Positions 17,334-26,265 of a stretch of DNA of 64,000 bases are shown here, piece by piece; positions within the stretch are counted from its first letter, which is position 1; each line of letters opens with the position of its first letter. The stretch is from positions 248,001-312,000 of the forward strand of contig CALOCQ010000008.1 of NCBI GenBank assembly GCA_942491885.1, written 5' to 3'. Made by a program: the position numbers and the translations under genes. The DNA comes from CALBPI01 sp942491885. Its GTDB lineage: Bacteria > Pseudomonadota > Gammaproteobacteria > Steroidobacterales > Woeseiaceae. Below the pieces are notes generated by a model. The model was not told where the DNA came from. It worked only from the letters and a program-made list of their open reading frames with translations, and made no database searches.

Positions 17334-18047
17334 ATGGCCACCAAACATATGAATGCGGCGCCGGGCGACTTTGCACCGAGCGTTTTGATGCCGGGGGATC
17401 CTCTGCGGGCGAAATACATTGCCGATACCTATTTGAACGAGGTCAGGCAGGTTACTGACGTTCGCAATATGCTGGGTTTCACCGGCACCTATCGCGGCGA
17501 ACCGGTATCGGTGATGGCGCACGGGATGGGTATTCCATCGGTGTCGATCTATGTCACCGAGTTGGTCACAGAGTACGATGTTCAGCGCATCATTCGTGTT
17601 GGCAGCTGCGGCACGGTCAACGCCAAGACGCAACTTCGCGACGTTATTATCGGCGCGGGTGCCTGTACCGACTCGAACGTCAATCGTATGCGTTTTGGCG
17701 GCTATGACTACGCAGCTATTGCCGATTACCAGTTGTTGCGTACCGCGACGGATATTGCAGCGTCGCAAGGCGTTAATTACCACGTCGGCAATTTGTTCTC
17801 CGCCGACCTGTTTTACACCCCGGACCCGGACATGTTTGACATCATGGCGCGCTACAACGTCCTCGGCGTTGAGATGGAAGCCGCCGGGCTGTATCCGATC
17901 TGCGCCGAACATGGCGTTGAGGCGCTGGCGATTTGTACGGTCAGTGATGACATCCGCTCCGGAGAAGCGTTGAGCGCCGAGGATCGCGCAACAACCTTCG
18001 ATGACATGATAAAAGTCGCTCTGGAAACGGTGCGGGCGCGTGACTGA
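17334..18047 (+). CDS. deoD: purine-nucleoside phosphorylase DeoD
   Basis: DeoD cleaves purine (deoxy)nucleosides with phosphate to free base and (deoxy)ribose 1-phosphate in the cytosol. The 237-residue protein is the hexameric bacterial type (E. coli 239 aa). It shows the phosphate-binding segment VLMPGDPLRAKYIA, VRNMLGFTGTYRG, the central RVGSCGTV loop, GVEMEAAGLY for ribose binding and TVSDDI with the catalytic Asp near 204. Its 3' end overlaps deoC by 8 bases. The product feeds DeoB and then DeoC, both encoded nearby. Confidence 0.96.
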   Translation: MATKHMNAAPGDFAPSVLMPGDPLRAKYIADTYLNEVRQVTDVRNMLGFTGTYRGEPVSVMAHGMGIPSVSIYVTELVTEYDVQRIIRVGSCGTVNAKTQLRDVIIGAGACTDSNVNRMRFGGYDYAAIADYQLLRTATDIAASQGVNYHVGNLFSADLFYTPDPDMFDIMARYNVLGVEMEAAGLYPICAEHGVEALAICTVSDDIRSGEALSAEDRATTFDDMIKVALETVRARD

Positions 18048-18948
18048 ATTGCGTCTGCCAGATCTCCGCAATGTCGGTCCGGTCGATACGGTCGGTGTTG
18101 ACGAGCGTGTCGCGCGGTTCTGTTCACGCTCAATCAAGGCACAGAGCAAGATTGACGGGCTGAAACTGATCCTGTCGATGATCGACCTGACGACGCTCGA
18201 GGGTGCGGATACGCCGGGCAAGGTGCGCCAGCTTTGCGCCAAGGCGCAGCACCTGAACGACCGCATGCCGGACCTTCCCGACGTCGCTGCCGTGTGCGTC
18301 TATCCGACGATGGTGGCCGTGGCGCGCGATGCGTTGGGCGACAGTGATATCGCCGTTGCTTCTGTCGCAACGGCTTTCCCGAGTGGCCAGGCGCCACTGC
18401 AGGTAAAGCTCGACGATACGAGCATGGCGGTTGAGGCCGGCGCCAGCGAAATCGATATGGTGATCGCGCGCGGGGCATTTCTCGCCGGTCGCTATCAGCA
18501 GGTGTTTGATGAAATCGTCGCCGTAAAAGAGGCCTGCGGTGATGCGCATCTGAAGGTGATTCTGGAGACCGGCGAGCTCGGCTCGCTGGACCGCGTGAAG
18601 CAAGCGAGTGTGCTTGCGATTGACGCGGGCGCTGATTTCATCAAAACCTCAACCGGCAAGATTCAACCCGCCGCGACCATGCCGGTCACGCTGGTGATGC
18701 TGCAGGTGATTCGTGATCATTTCCTGGCGACGGGCAAGATGGTCGGCATGAAACCCGCCGGTGGTATTTCGAAGTCAAAACTGGCGCTGCAATATCTGGT
18801 CATGGTCAACGAAACTCTGGGCGGTGCGTGGATGAACAAGCACTGGTTCCGGTTCGGCGCGAGCTCGCTGGCCAACGATGTCCTGATGCAGCTCGCCAAA
18901 CAACAGACTGGGCGCTACCAGTCTGCAGATTATTTTTCCAAAGACTGA
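18040..18948 (+). CDS. deoC: deoxyribose-phosphate aldolase (long form)
   Basis: DeoC splits 2-deoxyribose 5-phosphate into glyceraldehyde 3-phosphate and acetaldehyde. The Schiff-base Lys is in ADFIKTSTGK, the second active-site Lys in GMKPAGGIS, and the Asp of the proton relay in the EIDMVI segment. At 302 residues it is longer than E. coli DeoC (259), with extra length in the first 50 residues and at the C-terminus. Translation begins at GTG 18040 inside the end of deoD, so the genes are coupled. The aldehyde dehydrogenase that follows can remove the acetaldehyde. Confidence 0.95.
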   Translation: MTELRLPDLRNVGPVDTVGVDERVARFCSRSIKAQSKIDGLKLILSMIDLTTLEGADTPGKVRQLCAKAQHLNDRMPDLPDVAAVCVYPTMVAVARDALGDSDIAVASVATAFPSGQAPLQVKLDDTSMAVEAGASEIDMVIARGAFLAGRYQQVFDEIVAVKEACGDAHLKVILETGELGSLDRVKQASVLAIDAGADFIKTSTGKIQPAATMPVTLVMLQVIRDHFLATGKMVGMKPAGGISKSKLALQYLVMVNETLGGAWMNKHWFRFGASSLANDVLMQLAKQQTGRYQSADYFSKD

Positions 18949-18963
18949 TCGGGGATATCGGCA

Positions 18964-20442
18964 ATGAGTACGAAAGGCACACTGGCGTTCGATAGCGGCT
19001 GGCACTATGACCCGGCGCCGGAGAGTGTCGACCATGTGACGATGAATGATGCGTACGGATTGTTCATCAATGGCGATTTTGTGCCGGCCGCAAGCGGCGA
19101 AACAATGCCGACATACAACCCGGCGACCGGCGCCAAACTGGCCGACGTGGCGCGCGCCGGTAACGAAGACGTGACGCGCGCGATCAGCGCGGCGCGCAAG
19201 GCCTACGATAATGTCTGGTCGAAAATGAAGCCCTCGGAGCGCGGCAAATATATTTTCCGCATCGCGCGTGCGCTCGCGGAGCGTGCGCGTGAATTCGCGG
19301 TTATCGAGTCTATGGACGGTGGTAAGCCGATTCGTGAATCGCGCGACATCGACATTCCGCTCGCCTCGGCACATTTTTTCTATTACGCGGGCTGGGCCGA
19401 CAAACTCGACTTCGCATTCGCCGGCTGCAAGCCGCGTTCACTTGGGGTGGCCGGGCAGGTCATCCCGTGGAATTTCCCGCTGTTGATGGCGGCATGGAAA
19501 ATTGCGCCGGCGCTGGCTACCGGCAACACCGTCGTGTTGAAGCCTGCAGAGACCACGCCGTTGACCGCGTTGAAACTCGCCGAGCTCCTGCAGGATATCG
19601 ACCTGCCGCCGGGTGTAGTCAATATCGTTACGGGTGCCGGCGATACCGGCGCAGCACTTGTTGCCGATCCCGGCATCGACAAGGTCGCCTTCACCGGCTC
19701 TACCGCGGTAGGGCGTCAAATCATGCAGACACTTGCGGGCACCGACAAACGCTACACGCTGGAGCTGGGCGGTAAGGCCGCGAATATCGTGTTCGAGGAT
19801 GCGGCGCTTGATCAGGCTGTCGAGGGTATCGTCAACGGCATCTTCTTTAACCAGGGTCATGTCTGTTGCGCCGGCTCGCGCCTGCTGGTTGCCGAGTCGG
19901 TGGCCGAACCATTGCTCGACCTGCTGCGCGCGCGGATGAACACGCTTATCGTTGGCGATCCGCTGGACAAGAACACTGATGTCGGTGCTATCAACTCGCA
20001 GGCCCAGCTCACGCGCATCAACGAGTATCTGGATATTGGCCGTGATGAAGGCGCGCAAATCTGGCAGGGCGGCAGCGAGCCTCCGTCAACTGGCTATTTC
20101 TGCCGGCCGACACTGCTGACCAATGTCGCGCAGTCGAATCGTGTCGTGCAGGAAGAAATATTTGGTCCGGTACTGACCGTGCAGACTTTCAGGACGTTCG
20201 ACGAGGCGCTGGAGAAGGCCAACAACACGCCGTATGGACTGTCCGGTGGTGTCTGGACGGACAAAGGCGCGAAGATTTTCAAGATGACCGGCGCGTTGCG
20301 GGCGGGTGTTGTCTGGGCAAATACTTTCAACAAATTCGATCCAACGTCGCCGTTCGGCGGCTACAAGGAAAGCGGCGTCGGTCGCGAGGGCGGCCTGCAC
20401 GGTTTGGGCGCTTATCTTGATCTGGGTAACGGGATTCACTGA
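18964..20442 (+). CDS. aldehyde dehydrogenase family protein
   Basis: This is an NAD(P)-dependent aldehyde dehydrogenase of 492 residues. It has the coenzyme-binding segment VIPWNFPLLMAAWKIAPAL, the Rossmann motif FTGSTAVGRQI, the general base Glu in LELGGKAANIV and the nucleophile Cys in GHVCCAGSRLL. The C-terminal EEIFGPVLTV and GGYKESGVGRE motifs complete the fold. Sitting directly after deoC, it most likely oxidises acetaldehyde from deoxyribose breakdown toward acetate; the substrate is inferred from context. It ends in a TGATG junction with a half-length ALDH-like gene. The pair together resembles the two-domain ALDH16 architecture split in two. Confidence 0.92.
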   Translation: MSTKGTLAFDSGWHYDPAPESVDHVTMNDAYGLFINGDFVPAASGETMPTYNPATGAKLADVARAGNEDVTRAISAARKAYDNVWSKMKPSERGKYIFRIARALAERAREFAVIESMDGGKPIRESRDIDIPLASAHFFYYAGWADKLDFAFAGCKPRSLGVAGQVIPWNFPLLMAAWKIAPALATGNTVVLKPAETTPLTALKLAELLQDIDLPPGVVNIVTGAGDTGAALVADPGIDKVAFTGSTAVGRQIMQTLAGTDKRYTLELGGKAANIVFEDAALDQAVEGIVNGIFFNQGHVCCAGSRLLVAESVAEPLLDLLRARMNTLIVGDPLDKNTDVGAINSQAQLTRINEYLDIGRDEGAQIWQGGSEPPSTGYFCRPTLLTNVAQSNRVVQEEIFGPVLTVQTFRTFDEALEKANNTPYGLSGGVWTDKGAKIFKMTGALRAGVVWANTFNKFDPTSPFGGYKESGVGREGGLHGLGAYLDLGNGIH

Positions 20443-21323
20443 TGGCAGAGAAAACGTCGAAGACCACGCGCGTCGCGGTCAGCAAAACTTACAAGCTCTA
20501 CATCGGTGGCAAGTTTCCGCGCACTGAATCGGGTCGGTTCGTCGCTTTTGAGGACGGCAAGGGCAACGTGATTGCGAACATCTGCCGCGCGAGCCGCAAG
20601 GATTTTCGTAATGCAATGGTCGCGGCGCGGGCCGCCCAGGGCGCCTGGTCCGCGAGCAACGCGTATCTGCGCGGCCAGATTCTTTACCGGATTGCAGAGA
20701 TGCTTGAGGGGCGCGCGGCGCAATTCCGGGAAGAGTTGCGACAAGAGGGGCGGTCCGAGGCAAAAGCCGAGGCGGAAGTGGACGCGGCGATTGACCGTTT
20801 GATTCACTATGCCGGCTGGGCGGATAAATACATGCAGGTGTTAAGCAGCGTCAATCCGGTCGCCTCGTCGCACTTCAATTTCTCGATGCCGGAGCCAACC
20901 GGTGTTGTCAGTATCATCGCGCCCGAGAAGTATGGCCTGCTGGGTCTCGTTTCGGTCATCGCACCGGTCATCGCCGGCGGCAACACGGCCGTCGTGCTGG
21001 CGTCCGCGTCGCATCCTATGACGGCAATCAGCTTTGCCGAGGTGCTGCATGCGTCTGATGTGCCCGCCGGTGTCGTTAATCTTCTGACAGGGCGTATTGA
21101 CGAACTGCTGGAACAATTCGCAGGTCACATGGATGCGAATGCGCTTCTGCTTGCGGGCGGTGATGAAGGCGATCGGGCCGCGGCGCAAAACGCGGGTGCC
21201 GACAACATCAAACGCGTGGTCGACATGACGCAGTGCCAATGGGCGGATGCCGCAACGGCGGGCGTCTATCACATCGGCGCGTTCCAGGAGACCAAGACCA
21301 CCTGGCATCCTGTCGCCAATTAA
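20442..21323 (+). CDS. half-length aldehyde-dehydrogenase-like protein, probably non-catalytic
   Basis: This 293-residue protein has the N-terminal portion of the aldehyde dehydrogenase fold: YKLYIGGKFPRTESGRF, YAGWADKYMQ, a cofactor-like loop PTGVVSIIAPEKYGLLGLVSVIAPVIAGGNTAV and PAGVVNLLTG. It stops before the catalytic domain, and the nucleophile Cys and general-base Glu motifs are absent. The coenzyme motif is also altered (APEKYGL where active enzymes have PWNFP). The ATG overlaps the upstream TGA, giving strong coupling to the full ALDH. A structural or regulatory partner role, as for the second ALDH domain of ALDH16-type proteins, is the best reading. Confidence 0.85.
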   Translation: MAEKTSKTTRVAVSKTYKLYIGGKFPRTESGRFVAFEDGKGNVIANICRASRKDFRNAMVAARAAQGAWSASNAYLRGQILYRIAEMLEGRAAQFREELRQEGRSEAKAEAEVDAAIDRLIHYAGWADKYMQVLSSVNPVASSHFNFSMPEPTGVVSIIAPEKYGLLGLVSVIAPVIAGGNTAVVLASASHPMTAISFAEVLHASDVPAGVVNLLTGRIDELLEQFAGHMDANALLLAGGDEGDRAAAQNAGADNIKRVVDMTQCQWADAATAGVYHIGAFQETKTTWHPVAN

Positions 21324-21336
21324 CCGCGCCGCTGAC

Positions 21337-22341
21337 TCAGCCGGCGGCGATATCGAGTCTGTCGGCCAGCGCACGCAACGCATCGGGCGCCGGGCGCGCA
21401 CCAACCTGCTGGATTGCGAGGCTGGCGCAATGTGTACCCAGAGCGGCGCATGCGGCGTGCTCAAGATCATGAGCGAACGCGAACAGGAAACCCGCAACAT
21501 AGGCGTCGCCGGCACCGGTTGAGTCCACGACTTTGTCGATGACGTCGGCTGCGTGGCGCGTCACTTTTTCACCCAGGATGATCTCGGAGCCATGCTCCGA
21601 GCGGGTCATGACGAACAGTCGGCCATTTGCCGCAGCGGCTGCGCGTGCCGCATCGATATCGCTGGTGCCGAACAACGCCAGCGTTTCGGCCTCGTTACCA
21701 ATAATGATATCGGCATCGCCATCGGCGAGAGCACGAAACGCATCAATGTGGCGTTCAACGCAGAATGAATCCGACAGCGACAATACGATGCGTGCGCCGT
21801 TCCGCTTGCCGAGCTCAATCGCCTGTTGCATGGCTTGCGGGCCTTCCGGTGTATCCCAGACATAGCCTTCCAGCAGGATCATGCCGGGCTCGCCTACGCT
21901 TGCTTCGTTGATATCGGTCACGGCGATCTCGACGCAGGCGCCGAGATAGGTCTGCATGGTGCGTTCCCCGTCCGGCGTAATGAACACGTGGCAGCGTGCT
22001 GTTGGCGCCTCACGGGTTTCCGGCGGCAAGCGCATGGCAGCGCCGAGCGACGTCATGTCATGGGCGAAAATCTGGCCTAGCTGGTCGTCGGCAACACGAC
22101 CGATATACGCCGCATTGCCGCCAAGGCTGGCGAAGCAGGCGAGGGTGTTGGCAACTGAGCCACCGGCGCTTTCGGTCGCCGGCCCCATGCGTGCATAAAT
22201 TTCGACGGCCCGGTCGCGGTCGATCAGCGTCATTGATCCGGGCGGTGCGTCGATTTCGGCAAGCAACTCGCTGCTCGCGGTGCTGAGCACATCAACGATT
22301 GCGTTGCTGATACCCAGCAACTGACGGGGGGATTGGGTCAT
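21337..22341 (-). CDS. PfkB-family carbohydrate kinase, adenosine-kinase-like
   Basis: This 334-residue ribokinase-fold enzyme probably phosphorylates a nucleoside, most likely adenosine, with ATP. It has the N-terminal substrate segment GGSVANTLACFASLGGNAAYIGRV and the C-terminal PfkB signature VVDSTGAGDAYVAGFLFA with the catalytic Asp in GAGD. IIGNEAETLALFG is the conserved NExE-type segment. The N-terminal GISNAIVDVLS matches bacterial adenosine kinase-like proteins more closely than ribokinases. The context (salvage enzymes on both sides) fits purine nucleoside salvage. It is convergent with the ALDH pair, separated by 13 bases. Confidence 0.85.
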   Translation of the reverse strand: MTQSPRQLLGISNAIVDVLSTASSELLAEIDAPPGSMTLIDRDRAVEIYARMGPATESAGGSVANTLACFASLGGNAAYIGRVADDQLGQIFAHDMTSLGAAMRLPPETREAPTARCHVFITPDGERTMQTYLGACVEIAVTDINEASVGEPGMILLEGYVWDTPEGPQAMQQAIELGKRNGARIVLSLSDSFCVERHIDAFRALADGDADIIIGNEAETLALFGTSDIDAARAAAAANGRLFVMTRSEHGSEIILGEKVTRHAADVIDKVVDSTGAGDAYVAGFLFAFAHDLEHAACAALGTHCASLAIQQVGARPAPDALRALADRLDIAAG

Positions 22342-22398
22342 TAGAATACCTGTAGGTCTGTTTTGGTCGCTTGCGCGAGCTTCTGAATTGTCGTCTGC

Positions 22399-23004
22399 CT
22401 AACGCTTTGGCAGGTGGTCCGGGATGGTGTCGAGAATGTCAGCGAGGGCCGGCTTGTGCGCACGAATATCCTCGGGAGTGAGCCCGGTGAGCTCGTACGG
22501 CAAGACCATCCAGTCGCGGGTCTCGTGGACGAAGAAGTCGGGCGGGCGCAGCGTTTGTTCGCTTGGCCGGTACCACACCGTTGCGATGCGGATATCCTGC
22601 GGCAGATTGCGCCGTGCCTTGCGCGCCAGTTTGTCGATAACCGCCTGCGCACTGGAACCGGTCGAGAAAACATCGTCGACGATCAGCAGTGAATGCGATG
22701 AGCGCACGTTATCCAACAGATAACGTAGCCCGTGGACACGGATGGCCGATTTCTTGTCAGAACGCTGGCGATGATAGGCATCAAAGCCTGCGTAGCTTGT
22801 GCGCACCGCAATATGGTCGGTGTCAACGCCGAAGAACTCGAGCCCTTCCTGCACCGCGATACCGACGGCGCTGCCGCCGCGCCATAGGCCGACAAGAAAG
22901 TCCGGCTTGAAGCCACTGTCGTATATCTGAACCGACAGGCGGAAGGCATCGACGAGCATGTCGTCGGCATTAACAAAACGTTTGTTCGGTGGCGCGATGC
23001 TCAT
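22399..23004 (-). CDS. phosphoribosyltransferase, purine type (paralog A)
   Basis: This is a type I phosphoribosyltransferase that joins a base to PRPP. The PRPP loop is LLIVDDVFSTGSSAQAV and the pyrophosphate-binding loop is VGLWRGGSAVG. It resembles xanthine-guanine/hypoxanthine enzymes rather than Upp or Apt. The C-terminal DFFVHETRDWMVLPYEL segment with Trp is where purine-base stacking residues lie in the XGPRT group. It is about 190-200 residues long and is divergent from a clear paralog 87 bases away. It probably salvages bases released by DeoD. The precise base cannot be read from sequence alone. Confidence 0.85.
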   Translation of the reverse strand: MSIAPPNKRFVNADDMLVDAFRLSVQIYDSGFKPDFLVGLWRGGSAVGIAVQEGLEFFGVDTDHIAVRTSYAGFDAYHRQRSDKKSAIRVHGLRYLLDNVRSSHSLLIVDDVFSTGSSAQAVIDKLARKARRNLPQDIRIATVWYRPSEQTLRPPDFFVHETRDWMVLPYELTGLTPEDIRAHKPALADILDTIPDHLPKR

Positions 23005-23091
23005 CAGTGCCTCGGCTGCGTTTCTGCGGTAGGATTGACGAAGTATAACGACTTCGGGTCGCCAGCGTTACAACGCGTGGCCGTCGAGCTT

Positions 23092-23664
23092 ATGAAAAAA
23101 ATTGTTTTGTCGGCGCAGGGTCTGCTGGAAGACTCATTTCGCCTCGGGGCCAAAGTGCTGGAGAGCGGCTTTCGGCCCACCCTTATCATTGCGATCTGGC
23201 GGGGCGGGACACCGGTCGGTATGGCGCTCCAGGAATTGTTGTCGTATTGCGGCGTCAATGCCGACCATATTGCTATCCGCACCTCCTCCTATCACGGCGT
23301 TGATCAGCGCAGCAGCACGGTTTCGATCCACGGGCTGGACTACATCATCAACAAGATCAACGTGGATGACCGCGTCCTGATCGTCGACGACGTGTTCGAC
23401 ACCGGTAACACGATTGCAGCGGTCATTGACGAGCTTGCGCGCAGGTCGCGTGACAACATGTCTGAGCACGTCCGTATTGCGGTGCCGTGGTTTAAGCCCG
23501 CGCGCAATCAGACAACCCTGACACCCGACTATTTTGTGCATGAGACAGACGAGTGGCTGGTATTCCCGCACGAGCTCGATGCATTGACGCCGGACGAATT
23601 GCGCAGCGAACGACCGGCACTCGCCGACGTCGTCAGCAATATTGGCAAGCGCAAAGTCAGCTAA
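23092..23664 (+). CDS. phosphoribosyltransferase, purine type (paralog B)
   Basis: This is a paralog of the divergent neighbour, with PRPP loop VLIVDDVFDTGNTIAAV, pyrophosphate loop IAIWRGGTPVG and C-terminal YFVHETDEWLVFPHEL. I use ATG 23092 because the open frame's TTG at 23035 has its AGGA only one base away and would add residues missing from the paralog. It lies 15 bases before deoA and so is probably the first gene of a salvage operon with deoA and the nucleoside transporter. Base specificity may differ from paralog A, since the loop after DDVF is DTGNT here and STGSS there. Confidence 0.83.
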   Translation: MKKIVLSAQGLLEDSFRLGAKVLESGFRPTLIIAIWRGGTPVGMALQELLSYCGVNADHIAIRTSSYHGVDQRSSTVSIHGLDYIINKINVDDRVLIVDDVFDTGNTIAAVIDELARRSRDNMSEHVRIAVPWFKPARNQTTLTPDYFVHETDEWLVFPHELDALTPDELRSERPALADVVSNIGKRKVS

Positions 23665-23679
23665 GAGGCGACAACACCG

Positions 23680-25014
23680 ATGTTGATCAGCGAAATCATC
23701 CGCAGCAAGCGCGACGGCCAAACGCTGGATAGCAACACGCTTGGCGTTCTGGTGCGCGGCATTGCAGATAACAGCGTTCCGGATGAGCAAATAGCGGCGT
23801 TTTGTATGGCGGTCTACCATAACGGTATGAGCTTCGACGAGGCGGCCGCACTGACGCGTGAAATGGCGTCGTCGGGGCGCGTTCTCGCGTGGCGCAGCGA
23901 CGAGTTGGGTGGACCGGTCATCGACAAGCACTCCACCGGCGGGGTCGGCGACAAGGTGAGTTTCATGCTGGCGCCGATCGCGGCCGCATGTGGGTGTTAC
24001 GTGCCAATGATCTCCGGGCGTGGGCTCGGCCACAGTGGCGGCACGCTGGATAAAATCGAATGCATTCCCGGCTACAACGCGACGCCGGACCTCGAGACGC
24101 TGCGGCGCGTTGTGAAAAAGGTCGGCTGCGCGATTATCGGCCAGACCAGCGATCTCGCCCCGGCCGATGCGCGCATTTATGCCGTGCGCGATGTCACTGC
24201 GACCGTCGAGTCCATCCCACTAATCACAGCCTCTATACTGTCCAAGAAAATCGCCGCCGGCAACGATTTCCTGGTGATGGACGTTAAGGTCGGCAGCGGT
24301 GCGTTCATGACGTCCGAGGCACGCGCCGTTGAGCTGGCGGAGAGCCTGATCGGCACCGCGCACGCCGCCGGTCTCAAGACTCATGCACTGCTGACGGACA
24401 TGGATGAGCCGCTTGGAACGAGCGCCGGCCATATGCTGGAGATGCGTGAGGTGTACGCCTACCTGACCGGCCAGCAGCGCGATGCAAGACTCGATGAAGT
24501 CGTGCTCGCGTTGGCGGCGGAGATGCTGGTCATGACCGGGCTCGCAGAGGATCGTGACGGTGCCCGCGGAATGGCCGATGCGACGATAAGCAGTGGCAAG
24601 GCCGCGGAAGTCTTCATGCACATGACGCGCGAGCTTGGCGGCGCGTGGGACTATTTTGACCGCTTTGAGCACTATTTCGAAGCGGCGCCGGTAATTATGC
24701 CGGTGTACGCGAGCGCGGACGGTTCGATTGCCGCCATGGACACCCGCGAGATTGGTCAGACGATTGTTGGTCTCGGCGGTGGACGACGCAAGTCCAGCGA
24801 CAAGATCGACCTGCGCGTCGGTTTCAGCGATATTTTGCCGATCGGCGCCGCCGTTAATCGCGACAGGCCGATGGCGATGGTGCACGCGGCCAGTCAGGAC
24901 GACGCCCAACGCGCGGCAGCCGCCTATCGCGACGCTTGCACTATTTCAGAGAAAGCACCGGACAGCAGCCCGGTCATCAAGAAAATCATGACGCGCCGAA
25001 GCCGCGCACAGTAA
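23680..25014 (+). CDS. deoA: thymidine phosphorylase
   Basis: DeoA cleaves thymidine and deoxyuridine with phosphate to base and deoxyribose 1-phosphate. The 444-residue protein has the glycosyltransferase family 3 layout: an N-terminal helical domain, the phosphate-binding KHSTGGVGDKVS, the signature SGRGLGHSGGTLDKIECIPG, KVGSGAFM, and the C-terminal mixed domain (GGGRRKSSDKID). Length is close to E. coli DeoA (440). It lies between a phosphoribosyltransferase and a nucleoside transporter with gaps of 15 bases each, a likely operon. Confidence 0.96.
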   Translation: MLISEIIRSKRDGQTLDSNTLGVLVRGIADNSVPDEQIAAFCMAVYHNGMSFDEAAALTREMASSGRVLAWRSDELGGPVIDKHSTGGVGDKVSFMLAPIAAACGCYVPMISGRGLGHSGGTLDKIECIPGYNATPDLETLRRVVKKVGCAIIGQTSDLAPADARIYAVRDVTATVESIPLITASILSKKIAAGNDFLVMDVKVGSGAFMTSEARAVELAESLIGTAHAAGLKTHALLTDMDEPLGTSAGHMLEMREVYAYLTGQQRDARLDEVVLALAAEMLVMTGLAEDRDGARGMADATISSGKAAEVFMHMTRELGGAWDYFDRFEHYFEAAPVIMPVYASADGSIAAMDTREIGQTIVGLGGGRRKSSDKIDLRVGFSDILPIGAAVNRDRPMAMVHAASQDDAQRAAAAYRDACTISEKAPDSSPVIKKIMTRRSRAQ

Positions 25015-25029
25015 ACCCGAGGGATTAAC

Positions 25030-26256
25030 ATGCCTGTGCCTTTAATCAGTTTCGCCGGTATCGCGGCGATCCTCGCGATTGCTTTTGCGTTCTCCAGCAA
25101 CCGCCGGGCGATCCGCCCGCGCGTCGTCATCAGCGCCTTTGTGCTGCAGGCGGTCGTTGCGACGCTGGTGTTGTATCTGCCGGCGGGTCGCCGGGCGATT
25201 CTTGGCATGAGCGACGCCGTCATGGCGGTGGTCGGTTACGCCAATCAGGGCATCGCGATGATTTTCGGCACGCTTTACAGCGCCGATGGCGCGGCGAGTT
25301 TCGCGATCAATGTCTTGCCCATCATCGTATTTTTTGCCTCGTTGATGTCGGTGCTCTATCACATCGGTGTGATGCAGTTTGTCGTCAAGTTTGTCGGTCG
25401 TGGTTTGCAGTGGATCCTGGGCACGCGCCCGGTGGAATCATTGAACGCCGCAGCCAATATTTTTGTCGGCCAGACGGAAGCGCCGCTCGTTGTACGTCCA
25501 TACCTGATGCACATCACCAAGCCGCAGCTGTTTGCGATCATGGTGTCGGGTACCGCGTCTGTGGCGGGTACCGTGCTGGCGGCATATGCCCAGATGGGTG
25601 TGCGTCTGGATTACCTGCTGGCCGCGAGCTTCATGGCCGCGCCGGGCGGCCTTCTGATGGCCAAGATCATCATGCCCGACGACCCGGAGCACGACGACGA
25701 GGTTGCATCGCTGCCAGAGGCGATCGAGTTTGAACGCGAAAAAAATGTCATTCTGGCCGCCGCCTCCGGCGCTCAGGACGGGGTGCGGCTGGCCGTGACC
25801 ATCGGTGCGATGCTGCTGGCGTTCGTCGCATTGATTGCACTGTTTAACGGCATAGTTGGCGGCTTGTTTGGCTTAGTCGGCATCGAGGACGTCAGCCTCG
25901 AACGCATCCTCGGCTTCGTGTTTGCGCCGCTGATGTGGTTGCTCAGCGTGCCGTGGGACGAGGCCCAGGTCGCCGGCGCATTGTTCGGTGAGAAATTGAT
26001 CCTCAACGAGTTTGTCGCGTTCCTGCATTTCGGTGAATTGGTCGGCACGCTGTCGCCACGGACCGAGGCGGTCATCACATTCTCGTTGTGCGGTTTCGCT
26101 AACCTGTCGTCGATCGCGATTCTGCTCGGCGGGCTGGGCGTGCTGATTCCGAAGCAGCGTGAGCTTATCGGGCAGTTCGGGTTAAAAGCCGTTCTGGCCG
26201 GGTCGCTGTCAAACCTGATGAGTGCGGCATTGGCAAGCCTGCTGGTCGGGCTCTAG
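25030..26256 (+). CDS. concentrative nucleoside transporter, NupC family
   Basis: This is an inner-membrane symporter that takes up nucleosides with H+ or Na+. The 408-residue protein has eight or more hydrophobic segments and the CNT hallmarks: an N-terminal helix pair, the gate region LMSVLYHIGVMQ, the nucleoside-binding loop VGQTEAPLVVRPYL, SGTASVAGTVLAAYAQMG, and near the C-terminus EFVAFLHFGEL and FSLCGFANLSSIAILLGGLG. Position directly after deoA makes it the import step for the whole nucleoside pathway. Length matches E. coli NupC (400 aa). Confidence 0.95.
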   Translation: MPVPLISFAGIAAILAIAFAFSSNRRAIRPRVVISAFVLQAVVATLVLYLPAGRRAILGMSDAVMAVVGYANQGIAMIFGTLYSADGAASFAINVLPIIVFFASLMSVLYHIGVMQFVVKFVGRGLQWILGTRPVESLNAAANIFVGQTEAPLVVRPYLMHITKPQLFAIMVSGTASVAGTVLAAYAQMGVRLDYLLAASFMAAPGGLLMAKIIMPDDPEHDDEVASLPEAIEFEREKNVILAAASGAQDGVRLAVTIGAMLLAFVALIALFNGIVGGLFGLVGIEDVSLERILGFVFAPLMWLLSVPWDEAQVAGALFGEKLILNEFVAFLHFGELVGTLSPRTEAVITFSLCGFANLSSIAILLGGLGVLIPKQRELIGQFGLKAVLAGSLSNLMSAALASLLVGL

Positions 26257-26265
26257 CCGGCCTCG

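Noticed and set aside
23035..23091. TTG 23035 as the start of the phosphoribosyltransferase
   Set aside because: The purine-rich site is too close to the TTG, and the extra residues have no counterpart in the paralog; ATG 23092 is preferred.
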